A stretch of 39,482 nucleotides of DNA from assembly GCA_050944355.1 (NCBI GenBank), contig JBMNQX010000017.1, positions 1 to 39,482 of the forward strand, in the 5' to 3' direction. Positions 1 through 8,247 of the stretch are shown one piece after another. The translations under genes and the position numbers were made by a program. The notes beneath the pieces are model-generated. The model was not told where the DNA came from. It searched no databases and saw only the letters and a list, made by a program, of their open reading frames with translations. Numbering within the stretch: the first letter of the stretch is position 1; the number at the start of each line of letters is the position of its first letter. Source of the DNA: UBA4285 sp050944355. GTDB lineage: Bacteria > Bacillota > Clostridia > Lachnospirales > Lachnospiraceae.

Positions 1-44
1 TTCAGGAAATAATAACGAATAATCGAAAGGACTGAGGCAAAAAC

Positions 45-3000
45 ATGAACAGAAACAAGAAAATTCTCATGAAGAAAACAGCCGGCAGGACAGCGGCCGC
101 AGGTATGGCGGCTCTGGTCGGCATGGGCTCGGCGGCCGTTCCGGTTCTGGCAGCAGACTCGGACACTGACAGCACTGTCACAAAGGATGAGACTGTTTAC
201 GTTAATGCGGACGCGGCCGGTGAGACTTCCGGGATCACGGTCTCGGATCAGCTGAGCGGCGTCGGAACCGGCAAAGTTTCCGATTCCTCGAATCTGACCA
301 ATATCACAAATACGAAAGGCGATGAGACGTATAGCGGCAGCGGCGATTCCATGACCTGGAACGCGCAGGGCGAGGACATTTTCTATCAGGGTACGAGCAC
401 CGAAGAACTGCCGGTCGGCGTCAAGTTCACCTATTATCTTGATGGCGAGGAAATCTCACCGGAAGATCTGGCCGGCAAGAGCGGCAAGGTGAAGATCAGG
501 ATCGAGTACTCGAACTACTCGAAGAAAACTGTCAACATCAACGGCGAGGACGTGGAGATGAGCACGCCATTTGTCATGATGACGGGACTGGTTCTCCCCA
601 ATGACAAATTTTCGAATGTCGAGATCGACAACGGCCGCGTGATCAACGACGGTTCGCGCAATATTGTTCTGGGATATGGCCTTCCGGGACTGGCTGACAC
701 GCTGGATCTTGCCGGAATCAAAGACAAGGCTGACGATGCGGCGGAGAGTGCCGGCGATCTCTCGGATGAGGCGCAGGATCTGACAGATAAGCTGGATGAC
801 ATCGAGCTCCCGGACACGGTCGAGATCACGGCCGATGTGGAAGATTTCTCACTCGAATCGACGTATACGATCGCGATGGACAATCTTTTCGAGGATGTGG
901 ATCTGAGCGACGTCGATTCGCTCGACACGATCCGCGACAAGGTGACGGAGCTCGAGGACGCGACACAGGCACTTGTCGACGGAAGTCAGACGCTTGCGGA
1001 CGGGACGCAGACGCTTTCCGACAGCTATACTGAGCTTGACGATGGCATCAATGAGCTCAAGGACGGCGCTTCGACGGCGGCCGACGGTGTGAATGAATAC
1101 ACGGACGGTGTGGCGCAGGCGGCTGACGGCGCTTCACAGCTCGCCGCCGGCACGCAGTCAGCAGTTGATGGCGCGGGAGAGCTTGCTTCCGGACTGAATA
1201 CGATTGCTTCGAATTCAAGTGCTCTGAACAGCGGCGCGAGTCAGCTTGACAGCGGCGCGAGTGACATCCTGAACGGTGCGCGCACTCTGTTTTATGCACT
1301 TGCCTCGACAGATTCGGACGGCCTGACGGGAGGCGTGCAGGCGTACACAGACGGCGTAGCACAGGTGAACGAAGGCGCACAGCAGATCAAGAGTACGCTG
1401 GACGAGCAGAACCTGGCGGAAAATACAGAAAAGCTCGCAAAAGGTATCCAGAGTTATACAGATGCTGTTTCACAGGTCGAAGGATATATCACGCAGCTTT
1501 CTGACGCGTTGAACACTTCCACAGATGAACAGACGTCGTTAAAGGATGGCGCGGCCAGTCTGCAGAGCGGTATTGATCAGTACACGGCGGGCGTCAACCA
1601 GCTGCTTGCCATGACAGAACTGCTGAACGATGAGGAAAAAGGTCTTCCGGCGCTCAAGAGCGGCGTAGACTCTCTTTCATCCGGCGCACAGGAACTTGCG
1701 GCAGGTGTTCAGGAGGCGGCATCCGGCATGAGCGATGCGGCCAGTAACATGAATACAACAGCACAGTCGGCGCAGAGCGGATTTACGGAAATTGAGACAG
1801 CGCTGAATGATCTTAGCACCGCGCAGTCCAATGCGGCAACAACGATCAGTTCTGCAAAGACAAGTCTCACACAGCTGCAATCATCGCTTAATACAGCTGC
1901 CGAAGCGGCCGGGAAAATTGCTTCAGGTATAACGGCCCTCAAAGACAGCAGCTCGAAAATTGCTTCGTCCGGGGCTTCGGCAGGCGCACAGGCCGGCGAC
2001 GCTGCTGTTGCAAATATTTCCGGGCTCACCGATGAGCAGAAGCAGCAGGTGTTAAGTGCCATTAATACAGCAGCGAACACCGCGGCAAGCGGGACAGCTT
2101 CCGGTTACAACGACACGCTTACAACGCTTGCCGATAATGCAACGAAACTGCAGACAAGTCTGAGCACGGCAGCCACAGAAGTTGGAAATGAGGCCGCTTC
2201 TCTTGATTCAATCAGTCAGTCGATAACGGATGCGGGGACACAGATTTCGAACGCGCAGACAGACCTCGCCAATACAAAGTCAGGACTGAGTGAAAGTATT
2301 ACATCGCTTACGGACGGCGCAAAGCAGCTGAGCGACAGCTATGATTCTCTGAAAGAAGGAGCTGACCGTCTGAGTACAGGAGCGTCTGCAATCAGCAGCG
2401 GCCTTGACACGGCAATTTCAGGTGTCAGCACCGCCAACGATAATGTCGCTGCGCTTGAGAGTGCCGGTACTTCCCTGCAGAACGGTGCAGCTGCACTGGC
2501 AGAAGGGGCCAATGAGGCAGCGGATGTGGCCAGTCGGATTCAGCAGGGTATGTCTGCGATAACCGCCAACAACAGTACCCTGACGGCAGGGGCTGTTACA
2601 CTTGCTGATGGCTCTGAGCTTCTGACAAGTGCCATTGCGCAGCTTGCCGACGGCACTGCACAGCTCGCGGCACAGTCAGATGCGCTGAACGCCGGTGTCG
2701 CGAGTGCCGCAAGCGGAGCAGGTGAACTCAGCGACGGAATATCCACTCTCAAAGACGGAACTGCTTCCCTGAGCGACGGCGTGCAGGCATATACGGACGG
2801 TGTTGACACAGCTGCTGCCGGCGCAGACGAGCTTTCCTCCGGCGCCGTACAGCTTGATGCCGGGGCGGATGAGCTGCTCGCCGGCCTCAATACGATCGAT
2901 GACAACAGCGCGGCGCTTCGCGACGGCATGACGGAACTTGCCGACGGAACTGTGACACTGGCCGATGGCAGCGCCCAGGTAAAGGACGGCATCAGTGAAC

Positions 3001-3236
3001 TGAACGACGGCGCTGACGAACTGGCAGACGGCATCAAAGAGTATTCGGAAGAGGCGATCGATAAGCTTGCTGATTCTCTGACGGATACGCTTGATGATGT
3101 CAGCGATCTCACTGACAGACTTGAAGTAGTTACGGGCGATGAGCTGTCCTATACGAATTACAGCGGCATTTCCAAAGACATGGACGGAAGTGTCAAATTC
3201 ATCATTTCGACGGACAGCATCGGCGAGGACGACTGA
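45..3236 (+). CDS. Secreted X-X-X-Leu-X-X-Gly heptad-repeat protein
   Basis: This is a 1063-residue exported protein. The N-terminus (KKIL.KK followed by an Ala/Gly-rich hydrophobic stretch ending near VLAADS, about residue 37) is a typical signal peptide. Residues about 40-260 form a non-repetitive globular head. After about residue 300 the chain is mostly heptads of the form xxxLxxG (L.DG, LADGT, LSSGA), recognisable as the X-X-X-Leu-X-X-Gly repeat (TIGR03057 type) also found in the extracellular part of YhgE/Pip-like membrane proteins. Residues about 560-740 are Ser/Thr/Ala-rich with few heptads. Segments starting near residues 350 and 915 resemble each other (YTDGV followed by LNTI about 40 residues later), which suggests internal duplication. 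I see no C-terminal membrane segment or LPXTG motif, so it is probably released or held by a partner. The start follows an AAAGG-type site, and a strong terminator follows the gene. The role is unknown; an accessory to an envelope transporter encoded just upstream of the window is a guess. Confidence 0.8.
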   Translation: MNRNKKILMKKTAGRTAAAGMAALVGMGSAAVPVLAADSDTDSTVTKDETVYVNADAAGETSGITVSDQLSGVGTGKVSDSSNLTNITNTKGDETYSGSGDSMTWNAQGEDIFYQGTSTEELPVGVKFTYYLDGEEISPEDLAGKSGKVKIRIEYSNYSKKTVNINGEDVEMSTPFVMMTGLVLPNDKFSNVEIDNGRVINDGSRNIVLGYGLPGLADTLDLAGIKDKADDAAESAGDLSDEAQDLTDKLDDIELPDTVEITADVEDFSLESTYTIAMDNLFEDVDLSDVDSLDTIRDKVTELEDATQALVDGSQTLADGTQTLSDSYTELDDGINELKDGASTAADGVNEYTDGVAQAADGASQLAAGTQSAVDGAGELASGLNTIASNSSALNSGASQLDSGASDILNGARTLFYALASTDSDGLTGGVQAYTDGVAQVNEGAQQIKSTLDEQNLAENTEKLAKGIQSYTDAVSQVEGYITQLSDALNTSTDEQTSLKDGAASLQSGIDQYTAGVNQLLAMTELLNDEEKGLPALKSGVDSLSSGAQELAAGVQEAASGMSDAASNMNTTAQSAQSGFTEIETALNDLSTAQSNAATTISSAKTSLTQLQSSLNTAAEAAGKIASGITALKDSSSKIASSGASAGAQAGDAAVANISGLTDEQKQQVLSAINTAANTAASGTASGYNDTLTTLADNATKLQTSLSTAATEVGNEAASLDSISQSITDAGTQISNAQTDLANTKSGLSESITSLTDGAKQLSDSYDSLKEGADRLSTGASAISSGLDTAISGVSTANDNVAALESAGTSLQNGAAALAEGANEAADVASRIQQGMSAITANNSTLTAGAVTLADGSELLTSAIAQLADGTAQLAAQSDALNAGVASAASGAGELSDGISTLKDGTASLSDGVQAYTDGVDTAAAGADELSSGAVQLDAGADELLAGLNTIDDNSAALRDGMTELADGTVTLADGSAQVKDGISELNDGADELADGIKEYSEEAIDKLADSLTDTLDDVSDLTDRLEVVTGDELSYTNYSGISKDMDGSVKFIISTDSIGEDD

Positions 3237-3257
3237 TTCAAAATAAATACTCTGGCA

Positions 3258-3294
3258 GGCGGGAGCCCGGGTAAAGCCGGGCCCCGCCTTTTTT
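3258..3294 (+). terminator. Intrinsic terminator after the heptad-repeat gene
   Basis: The arms GGCGGG-A-GCCCGG (3258-3270) and CCGGGC-CCCGCC (3277-3288) pair completely except for one bulged A. The loop is six bases and TTTTTT follows at 3289-3294. Confidence 0.93.
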
Positions 3295-3405
3295 ATACCG
3301 CTACCGGGAGTATGAAAATTGAACATTATTTACAAGAATATTGCATTCTCGGATTCCCTTTTTGATAGTATAATGAATCCATAAAAAGTGACACAGGAGG
3401 AACAA

Positions 3406-4275
3406 ATGGAAAAGCTGAATCTGAACGCATTTGCCGATGAGGCATCTTCGATGATTGACGGACAGATCAAAGCCTGCCAGAGAAATGGTCTGAACGGCAT
3501 TGAAATCAGGGATGTCGACGGCGTGAATGTGACAAAGATTTCTGACAGCAAAGCAAAGTCCGTGAAGAAAAAGCTGGACGATGCGGGGCTGAAAGTATGG
3601 TCGATGGGATCGCCGATCGGCAAGATCAACATCGTGACCGATAACTGGGCGGAGCATCTTGAACTTCTTCAGCGGACGATTGAAATCGCACACATCCTCG
3701 ACACAAAGTACATCCGTATGTTCTCATTCTACTATCCGGAAGGCGACAAGCCGGAACAGTATCGCGATGAGGTGCTCGAGCGGCTGAACAAGATGGCCGA
3801 CATAGCCGAGGCAGAAGACATGATTCTCTGTCACGAGAACGAAAAGGGCATCTACGGCGACGTCGCGAGCCGCTGCCTCGACATCCTGACAAATGTGCCG
3901 CGCATCCGCGGCGTGTTTGACCCGGCCAATTTCGTGCAGTCCGGCCAGAATACGCTCGAAGCGTGGGATATGCTGAAGGATCATATCTTTTACATGCACG
4001 TCAAGGACGCATTCTCAGACATGAGAGTTGTTCCGGCGGGGTGCGGCGAAGGCCATGTGCCGGAAATTATCGCCGATTATCTGAAGCGCGGCGGAACCGA
4101 GTTCACCGTTGAACCGCATCTGAAAGTGTTCGGCAGCCTCAAGGGACTGGAAAAGGAAGGCGCCAAGAGTATGATCGGCGGTGTATATCAGTACAAGACA
4201 AATGACGAAGCATTTGACGCGGCCTGCGCGGCGCTGCGCGGAATTCTCGCGAAATGCGGTTATGGAGAAAACTGA
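3406..4275 (+). CDS. Sugar phosphate isomerase/epimerase family protein (xylose isomerase-like TIM barrel)
   Basis: This is a 289-residue protein of the AP-endonuclease-2/xylose-isomerase-like TIM-barrel superfamily. These enzymes isomerise or epimerise sugars, inosose or hydroxypyruvate with a divalent metal. Candidate metal ligands lie at the expected strand ends: Glu in CHENEKG, Asp in FDPANF, His in YMHVKD and Glu in TVEPHL. The start chosen is ATG at 3406, placed after a perfect AGGAGG; an in-frame GTG at 3388 would put that site inside the gene and is rejected. A TATAAT-like box is present at 3369-3374 but the -35 is poor. The dehydrogenase gene begins two bases after its stop, so the two form one operon, as is common for sugar or cyclitol catabolism. 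The substrate cannot be read from sequence. Confidence 0.87.
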   Translation: MEKLNLNAFADEASSMIDGQIKACQRNGLNGIEIRDVDGVNVTKISDSKAKSVKKKLDDAGLKVWSMGSPIGKINIVTDNWAEHLELLQRTIEIAHILDTKYIRMFSFYYPEGDKPEQYRDEVLERLNKMADIAEAEDMILCHENEKGIYGDVASRCLDILTNVPRIRGVFDPANFVQSGQNTLEAWDMLKDHIFYMHVKDAFSDMRVVPAGCGEGHVPEIIADYLKRGGTEFTVEPHLKVFGSLKGLEKEGAKSMIGGVYQYKTNDEAFDAACAALRGILAKCGYGEN

Positions 4276-4277
4276 AA

Positions 4278-5444
4278 ATGAAAGATGAAGTAAGAATCGG
4301 TATTATCGGCGTCGGCAACATGGGCTCGTCTCACGCGACGCGCATTGCGAGAGGCGATATCAAAGGAATGCGCCTTGTGGCTGTTGCCGACAAGAAGCAG
4401 AGCCGCCGCGACTGGGCGAAGGAAAATCTTCCCGCCGATGTCGCGATTTACGAGAATGAGACACAGCTCATGGATGACCCGAATGTGAATGCGGTTCTGA
4501 TTGCGGTTCCGCATTACGATCATCCGGGATTCGCGATCCGCGCCATGGAAAAAGGACTCGACGTAATGTCCGAGAAGCCGGCGGGGGTCTACACGAAGCA
4601 GGTGCGCGAGGAAATCGCCGTAGCCGAAAAGCACCCGGAAGTTACATTTGCCATGATGTTTAATCAGCGCACAAATCCGCTGTACATCAAGATGCATGAG
4701 CTTGTGACGAGCGGACAGTATGGCGCGATCAAACGCGTGAACTGGATCATCACGGACTGGTACAGAACGCAGTATTACTATGATTCCGGCGACTGGCGCG
4801 CAACATGGAACGGCGAGGGCGGCGGCGTGCTGCTCAACCAGTGCCCGCACCAGCTCGACCTCCTGCAGTGGATCTGCGGCCTGCCGAAAAAGGTTCAGGC
4901 ATTCATGTACGAGGGCAAGTGGCACAACATCGAAGTGGAAGATGATGTGACATGCTTCATGGAATTCCCGAACGGCGCGACCGGAGTGTTCATCACGTCG
5001 ACAGGCGACGCGCCGGGCGACAACCGCTTTGAGGTTGACCTCGAGAAGGCGCAGATCATCGCCGAGCACGACAAGCTGTATGTCTATGAGCTTGACGAGA
5101 ATGAGCGCAAGTACTGCTTTGAGGCGACCGATGGTTTCAAAAAGCCGTCCGGCCATGAAGTTTCTTTTGAGCTGAGCAAGGACAATCCGCAGCACAACGG
5201 TGTTCTGCAGGCGTTCGCGGATCATATCCTGCATGGCGCGCCGCTCGTTGCCGAGGGCAAAGAAGGAATCAAGGGCCTGACGCTCTCGAACGCGATGCAC
5301 CTTTCCGCATGGCTGAAACAGCCGGTTGAAATTCCGTTCGATGAAGGCCTTTTCCTGAAACTCCTCAACGAAAAGCGCGCGAAGTCCGTAAAGAAGGAAC
5401 ACGTCGTTGAATCTACAAACGCTGACATGGACAGCACTTACTGA
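4278..5444 (+). CDS. Gfo/Idh/MocA family oxidoreductase
   Basis: This is a 388-residue NAD(P)-dependent dehydrogenase. The N-terminus carries the Rossmann motif GIIGVGNMGSSHA. The EKPAG motif, with the catalytic-lysine position of the family, is at about residue 100, and the GGGVLLNQCPHQLDLLQW block characteristic of the C-terminal alpha/beta substrate domain is near residue 185. Members oxidise hydroxyl groups of sugars, inositols or glycosides. The start at 4278 has GGAG ten bases upstream and gives the usual short N-terminus; an in-frame ATG at 4254 would overlap the preceding gene by 22 bases and lacks a good site. It is co-transcribed with the TIM-barrel isomerase, so the pair probably oxidises and isomerises one sugar-like compound. 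The exact substrate is unknown. A strong terminator follows. Confidence 0.88.
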   Translation: MKDEVRIGIIGVGNMGSSHATRIARGDIKGMRLVAVADKKQSRRDWAKENLPADVAIYENETQLMDDPNVNAVLIAVPHYDHPGFAIRAMEKGLDVMSEKPAGVYTKQVREEIAVAEKHPEVTFAMMFNQRTNPLYIKMHELVTSGQYGAIKRVNWIITDWYRTQYYYDSGDWRATWNGEGGGVLLNQCPHQLDLLQWICGLPKKVQAFMYEGKWHNIEVEDDVTCFMEFPNGATGVFITSTGDAPGDNRFEVDLEKAQIIAEHDKLYVYELDENERKYCFEATDGFKKPSGHEVSFELSKDNPQHNGVLQAFADHILHGAPLVAEGKEGIKGLTLSNAMHLSAWLKQPVEIPFDEGLFLKLLNEKRAKSVKKEHVVESTNADMDSTY

Positions 5445-5464
5445 TTGACATTCAAATAATTATG

Positions 5465-5510
5465 ATCGCCGCATTTTTGCACCCGGGGCAAAAGTGCGGC
5501 GATTATTTTT
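5465..5510 (+). terminator. Intrinsic terminator of the isomerase-dehydrogenase operon
   Basis: ATCGCCGCA (5465-5473) pairs with TGCGGCGAT (5495-5503), extended inward by TTTTGC/GCAAAA (5475-5480 with 5488-5493). ATTTTT follows the stem. It lies between two convergent genes. Confidence 0.9.
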
Positions 5511-5535
5511 ACATATAGAAGCGCGATAAATTATG

Positions 5536-5970
5536 TCATTTATATGGTGAAGTTCCAAAATAATCTTTATATAGTAATGAAAAATAGGAAGTAGAATTAT
5601 ATCCCATCATTTCAGCCACTTCACGAGGTGAATGGCCATATTTCGAAATGAGGATATGAGCTTCTTTCATTTTTTTTCGTTTAATATAATCTGTCGGGCG
5701 TTCCCCCAATTCTTTTTTAAACAGCGCTGCGAAATAACGCGGATTCAATCCTAAATATCTGGAAATATCATTTACAGTAATTGTGTCATATAGATGCTCG
5801 TTTATATATCTTAAAGATTTTGCAATATGCTTTGAATATATGGTTGTAGTATCTGATTTTAATAAAGCAGAATAACTGTGGAATATTTCATGAATGAGCT
5901 TTTCCAGATCTTCTTTTGAATTCATTTCTTCTACTGCATAAAGCAGCCATGCGCATTGAGTAAAGCGCAT
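5536..5970 (-). CDS. AraC-type DNA-binding domain protein, apparent N-terminally truncated remnant
   Basis: About 144 residues contain a complete AraC/XylS double helix-turn-helix region at the C-terminus. The first HTH is in ITVNDISRYLGLNPRYFAAL, and the second ends in the family signature MGYNSTSYFSLLYKDYFGTSP. The normal 130-180-residue N-terminal ligand-binding domain is missing: the frame closes at a stop at 6004-6006 and only about 45 linker-like residues precede the HTH. The base composition is clearly richer in A+T than every neighbouring gene. The first ATG (5970) lies within the stem of an inverted repeat and has no convincing ribosome site; ATG 5925 (MNSKED) is another possible start. 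It may be a decayed regulator of the adjacent sugar operon, or a small DNA-binding protein acquired recently. The DNA-binding assignment is secure, functionality is not. Confidence 0.6.
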   Translation of the reverse strand: MRFTQCAWLLYAVEEMNSKEDLEKLIHEIFHSYSALLKSDTTTIYSKHIAKSLRYINEHLYDTITVNDISRYLGLNPRYFAALFKKELGERPTDYIKRKKMKEAHILISKYGHSPREVAEMMGYNSTSYFSLLYKDYFGTSPYK

Positions 5971-5985
5971 GGCTGCCAATTTTTT
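5943..5985. terminator. Perfect 12-bp inverted repeat, terminator-like on both strands
   Basis: GCAGCCATGCGC (5943-5954) and GCGCATGGCTGC (5965-5976) are perfectly complementary around a 10-base loop. CAATTTTTT follows on the + strand and a weaker TTTA on the - strand. It is the only candidate terminator downstream of the minus-strand dehydrogenase ending at 6054, yet it overlaps the start of the AraC remnant. Confidence 0.65.
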
Positions 5986-6053
5986 ATGAATTAGCAGGGC
6001 AGATTAGCTGGACCTCGTTTCTGCTGATTCACAATATTATTTTGAGCTCTTTA

Positions 6054-7079
6054 TCAGCAGTAATATTCCATCGGATATACCATGTACGAGATCTCGTCAA
6101 GCTGATCGGCCGTCACATATCCTGCCGGTGCTTTGAGCAGAGACGGAATTCTGTTGACGATCGTAGAGCAGGTGTGCTCTACAGTTGCCGGTTTCACGAC
6201 GTGGAACTCGGTGTTCGGCTCGCCGGTGATCCACCAGTCGCACATATCGCCGTCATCAGGGCCATAGACTTTTCCGATTGTCTCTTCCTCTATGACCATG
6301 CCCTGCATCGTCTCAACCGTGACGACAGCCGACATTCCGATGCAGCGTCCGGCCGCGATTTCCTTGCCGAGCGTGCTGCTGTAGATCGGCTTGTCGATCA
6401 CGTATGGCACATGTTTCTGCGTGATGCTCTTGATCGTGAGGCCGAGCTTGCTGCAGATAGCTTCGCAGGAGTTCCATGCATACGACGGCTCGAATTCCGC
6501 CGGATGTGCGATTTTCTTTTCGAATTCTTCCGGAGTCAGATCGCAGCCATGTGCGTTGGCGAGGGCTATGCCATACTCGTCTACGTTATAGCTGTAAGCT
6601 CCCTTGATCTTGTCGATGTGATTGCAGCCGCCGGCTACCATGGCGACCATGTTGACCCAGAAAATATCCTGCATGCCGGATCCCGCGATGGTGCATCCGT
6701 TTTCTTTGGCCAGAGCGTCGAGTTTGTTGATCTGAGCAGCCGATGTGGTCCACGGGTAAATGGCCTCTTCACAGGTCGTGATCACATTGATTCCGCGGCT
6801 TACGCATTTCTCAACGTGCTTGTAAATGTCTTTGATGAAACTGAAGAGAGTTACGATTGCCACATCGGCATCGCATTCATCGAGCACTTTGTCCGCGTCG
6901 TTTGAAATCAGAACACCTGTTTTGATGCCGAGCCCGGCATAATCGCCGACGTCCATTCCGACGATTTCCGGATTGACGTCGATCGCTCCGACAATCTGCG
7001 CGCCGTGTTCGTGAAGATAGCGTAAAGTGTACTTGCTCATCTTGCCGCATCCATACTGGACAACTTTGATTTTTTCCAT
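6054..7079 (-). CDS. NAD(P)-dependent amine dehydrogenase family (2,4-diaminopentanoate dehydrogenase / dihydrodipicolinate-reductase-like)
   Basis: This is a 341-residue oxidoreductase. The N-terminus KVVQYGCGKMSKYTLRYL is a Rossmann nucleotide-binding fold of the DapB_N type, with GAIDVNPEIVGMDVG as the next block and GINVITTCEEA further on. The length and the long C-terminal domain match enzymes related to 2,4-diaminopentanoate dehydrogenase (ornithine fermentation) rather than true DapB, which is about 250-270 residues. No other ornithine-degradation gene is nearby, so the substrate is open. ATG 7079 is preceded by a strong AGGAGG. Transcription comes from a MerR-type promoter at 7163-7193, immediately downstream of a merR gene on the same strand, which argues for specific induction by a small molecule. 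The family call is fairly sure and the specific reaction is not. Confidence 0.72.
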   Translation of the reverse strand: MEKIKVVQYGCGKMSKYTLRYLHEHGAQIVGAIDVNPEIVGMDVGDYAGLGIKTGVLISNDADKVLDECDADVAIVTLFSFIKDIYKHVEKCVSRGINVITTCEEAIYPWTTSAAQINKLDALAKENGCTIAGSGMQDIFWVNMVAMVAGGCNHIDKIKGAYSYNVDEYGIALANAHGCDLTPEEFEKKIAHPAEFEPSYAWNSCEAICSKLGLTIKSITQKHVPYVIDKPIYSSTLGKEIAAGRCIGMSAVVTVETMQGMVIEEETIGKVYGPDDGDMCDWWITGEPNTEFHVVKPATVEHTCSTIVNRIPSLLKAPAGYVTADQLDEISYMVYPMEYYC

Positions 7080-7162
7080 GTCTCTGACACCTCCTGTCTG
7101 TACCTGACATGTTTATACGCTGCCGGCGCTCTTCATATGCACCGGCCTTTCTTTATGCTTTC

Positions 7163-7193
7163 AGTATAAACTCTGTTTCCGGTATAGAGTCAA
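7163..7193 (-). promoter_or_regulatory. MerR-type promoter with 19-bp spacer and operator dyad
   Basis: Read on the minus strand: -35 TTGACT (7193-7188), a spacer of exactly 19 bp, and -10 TATACT (7168-7163). The dyad ACTCT...AGAGT (7190-7186 and 7174-7170) sits in the spacer. Overlong spacers with an internal dyad are the hallmark of MerR-activated promoters. The -35 overlaps the merR stop codon. It drives the dehydrogenase starting at 7079. Confidence 0.8.
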
Positions 7194-8041
7194 TGAATTT
7201 GTGAAAATTTTATCGGTATCTGAAGACGCATGAACATTCCTCTGTTCTGGTTGTCGAAGACGACGAATTCCGTGAGAACTTCGCAGATATAATCGCCGGC
7301 GGGAAGGTATCCTTTTTCGCGGCAGAAGGCAGCGAGCTTTTTCGCGCCTTCCATCTCATTGTCGTAATTGTCCAGATAAATGCAGGCGTACATGCCGCTC
7401 TCAATTTCGTCAACCTGACCGGGGTATTCCTTCAGATGCTTGTCGGACAGGATAAATATGCGGTCGGCTGTGAAGTTCCCGTGTTCAAAATTTTCAAGGC
7501 GTATCGAAGTCCCTACGTTATATGTGTGAAGCTGCGGAACCTTCGCTTCAAGCAGCGCTTTCCGAAGTTTAACAAGGTCTTTTTCGTATCCGCTTTTATC
7601 CGTCGCGTAGAAATTGACGGGGCAGGGGATAGACCACATATACCGCTGATCGATGTATTCCAGCGCTATTGTTCCGGTAGTCGGTGATTTACGGTAACGC
7701 TCCATACTGGAAATTGCCCTCGCGACGGCTCTCTGGCGCTCACGGATCTGACGAATCTGATCGAAAAGCTGCTCGTTTTTCTTTCCGAGAAGACTCTCAA
7801 GTCTCTCGACATTTTCCTGCTGCAGCGTCTCGCGGATCTCAGACAGGCTCATCCCCAGTTCTTTCATGTATGCGATCATATCGAGCCTCGCATTCTGCAT
7901 CAGCGTGTAGTATCGGTAGCCTGTCTGAGGGTTGACATAGGCCGGTGAGAGAAGACCGAGCCGGTCATACAACCTGAGAGTCTGAATGGATATCCCGTTG
8001 ATTTCCGCCATTTTTCCGATGGACAGGTATTCTTCCTCCAT
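7190..8041 (-). CDS. MerR family transcriptional regulator with C-terminal effector-binding domain
   Basis: This is a 283-residue regulator. The first 70 residues form the MerR winged helix-turn-helix (LSIGKMAEINGISIQTLRLYD, then the YRYYTLMQ and LGMSLSEIRE segments). A dimerising coiled coil follows at about 75-120 (LLGKKNEQLFDQIRQIRER). The rest resembles the GyrI-like effector domain of BmrR-type activators, which bind organic ligands; I see no metal-binding cysteine pair. The start is ATG 8041, preceded by AGGAGG, rather than the in-frame ATG at 8089, which lies at the operator palindrome. It very probably activates the dehydrogenase promoter that overlaps its own stop codon and autoregulates through the palindrome at 8090-8113. 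Confidence 0.88.
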   Translation of the reverse strand: MEEEYLSIGKMAEINGISIQTLRLYDRLGLLSPAYVNPQTGYRYYTLMQNARLDMIAYMKELGMSLSEIRETLQQENVERLESLLGKKNEQLFDQIRQIRERQRAVARAISSMERYRKSPTTGTIALEYIDQRYMWSIPCPVNFYATDKSGYEKDLVKLRKALLEAKVPQLHTYNVGTSIRLENFEHGNFTADRIFILSDKHLKEYPGQVDEIESGMYACIYLDNYDNEMEGAKKLAAFCREKGYLPAGDYICEVLTEFVVFDNQNRGMFMRLQIPIKFSQIH

Positions 8042-8089
8042 TGCGAAAACCTCCTGCGTGTAATGGTTAAAATGAATCTGACACGACAA

Positions 8090-8113
8090 AAACTCTATTT
8101 ATGAATAGAGTTT
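8090..8113. promoter_or_regulatory. Candidate MerR autoregulatory operator (perfect palindrome)
   Basis: AAACTCTATT (8090-8099) and AATAGAGTTT (8104-8113) form a perfect 10-bp inverted repeat with a 4-base centre, 49 bp upstream of the merR start. The half-site ACTCTAT/AGAGTTT is shared with the operator in the dehydrogenase promoter. A -10/-35 pair for merR itself is not clear. Confidence 0.7.
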
Positions 8114-8185
8114 ATCACACTGCGAATTGAATTACAGATGACAAAGCAGAAGAATTTGTTACAGAAACGGATAGTGATTATCATA

Positions 8186-8227
8186 ATAAAAAAGCACTCC
8201 GAAGATTTTTGTGGTCTTCGGAGTGCT
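8186..8227 (-). terminator. Intrinsic terminator of the hydrogenase-ECF-trxB operon
   Basis: On the minus strand a perfect 13-bp stem (AGCACTCCGAAGA, 8227-8215, with its complement at 8205-8193) and a 9-base loop are followed by TTTTTATT. It lies 20 bases after the trxB stop. Confidence 0.93.
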
Positions 8228-8247
8228 GTTCGTATGAAATTTCAGCT

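Noticed and set aside
1000..3060. Short regularly recurring DNA motifs suggesting a CRISPR-like or satellite array
   Set aside because: The period follows the reading frame (7-codon heptads), the repeats are degenerate and there are no spacers of constant length; it is protein repetition.
4260..5402. 380-codon open frame antisense to the Gfo/Idh/MocA gene
   Set aside because: It is a codon-bias shadow; the + strand encodes a full known family.
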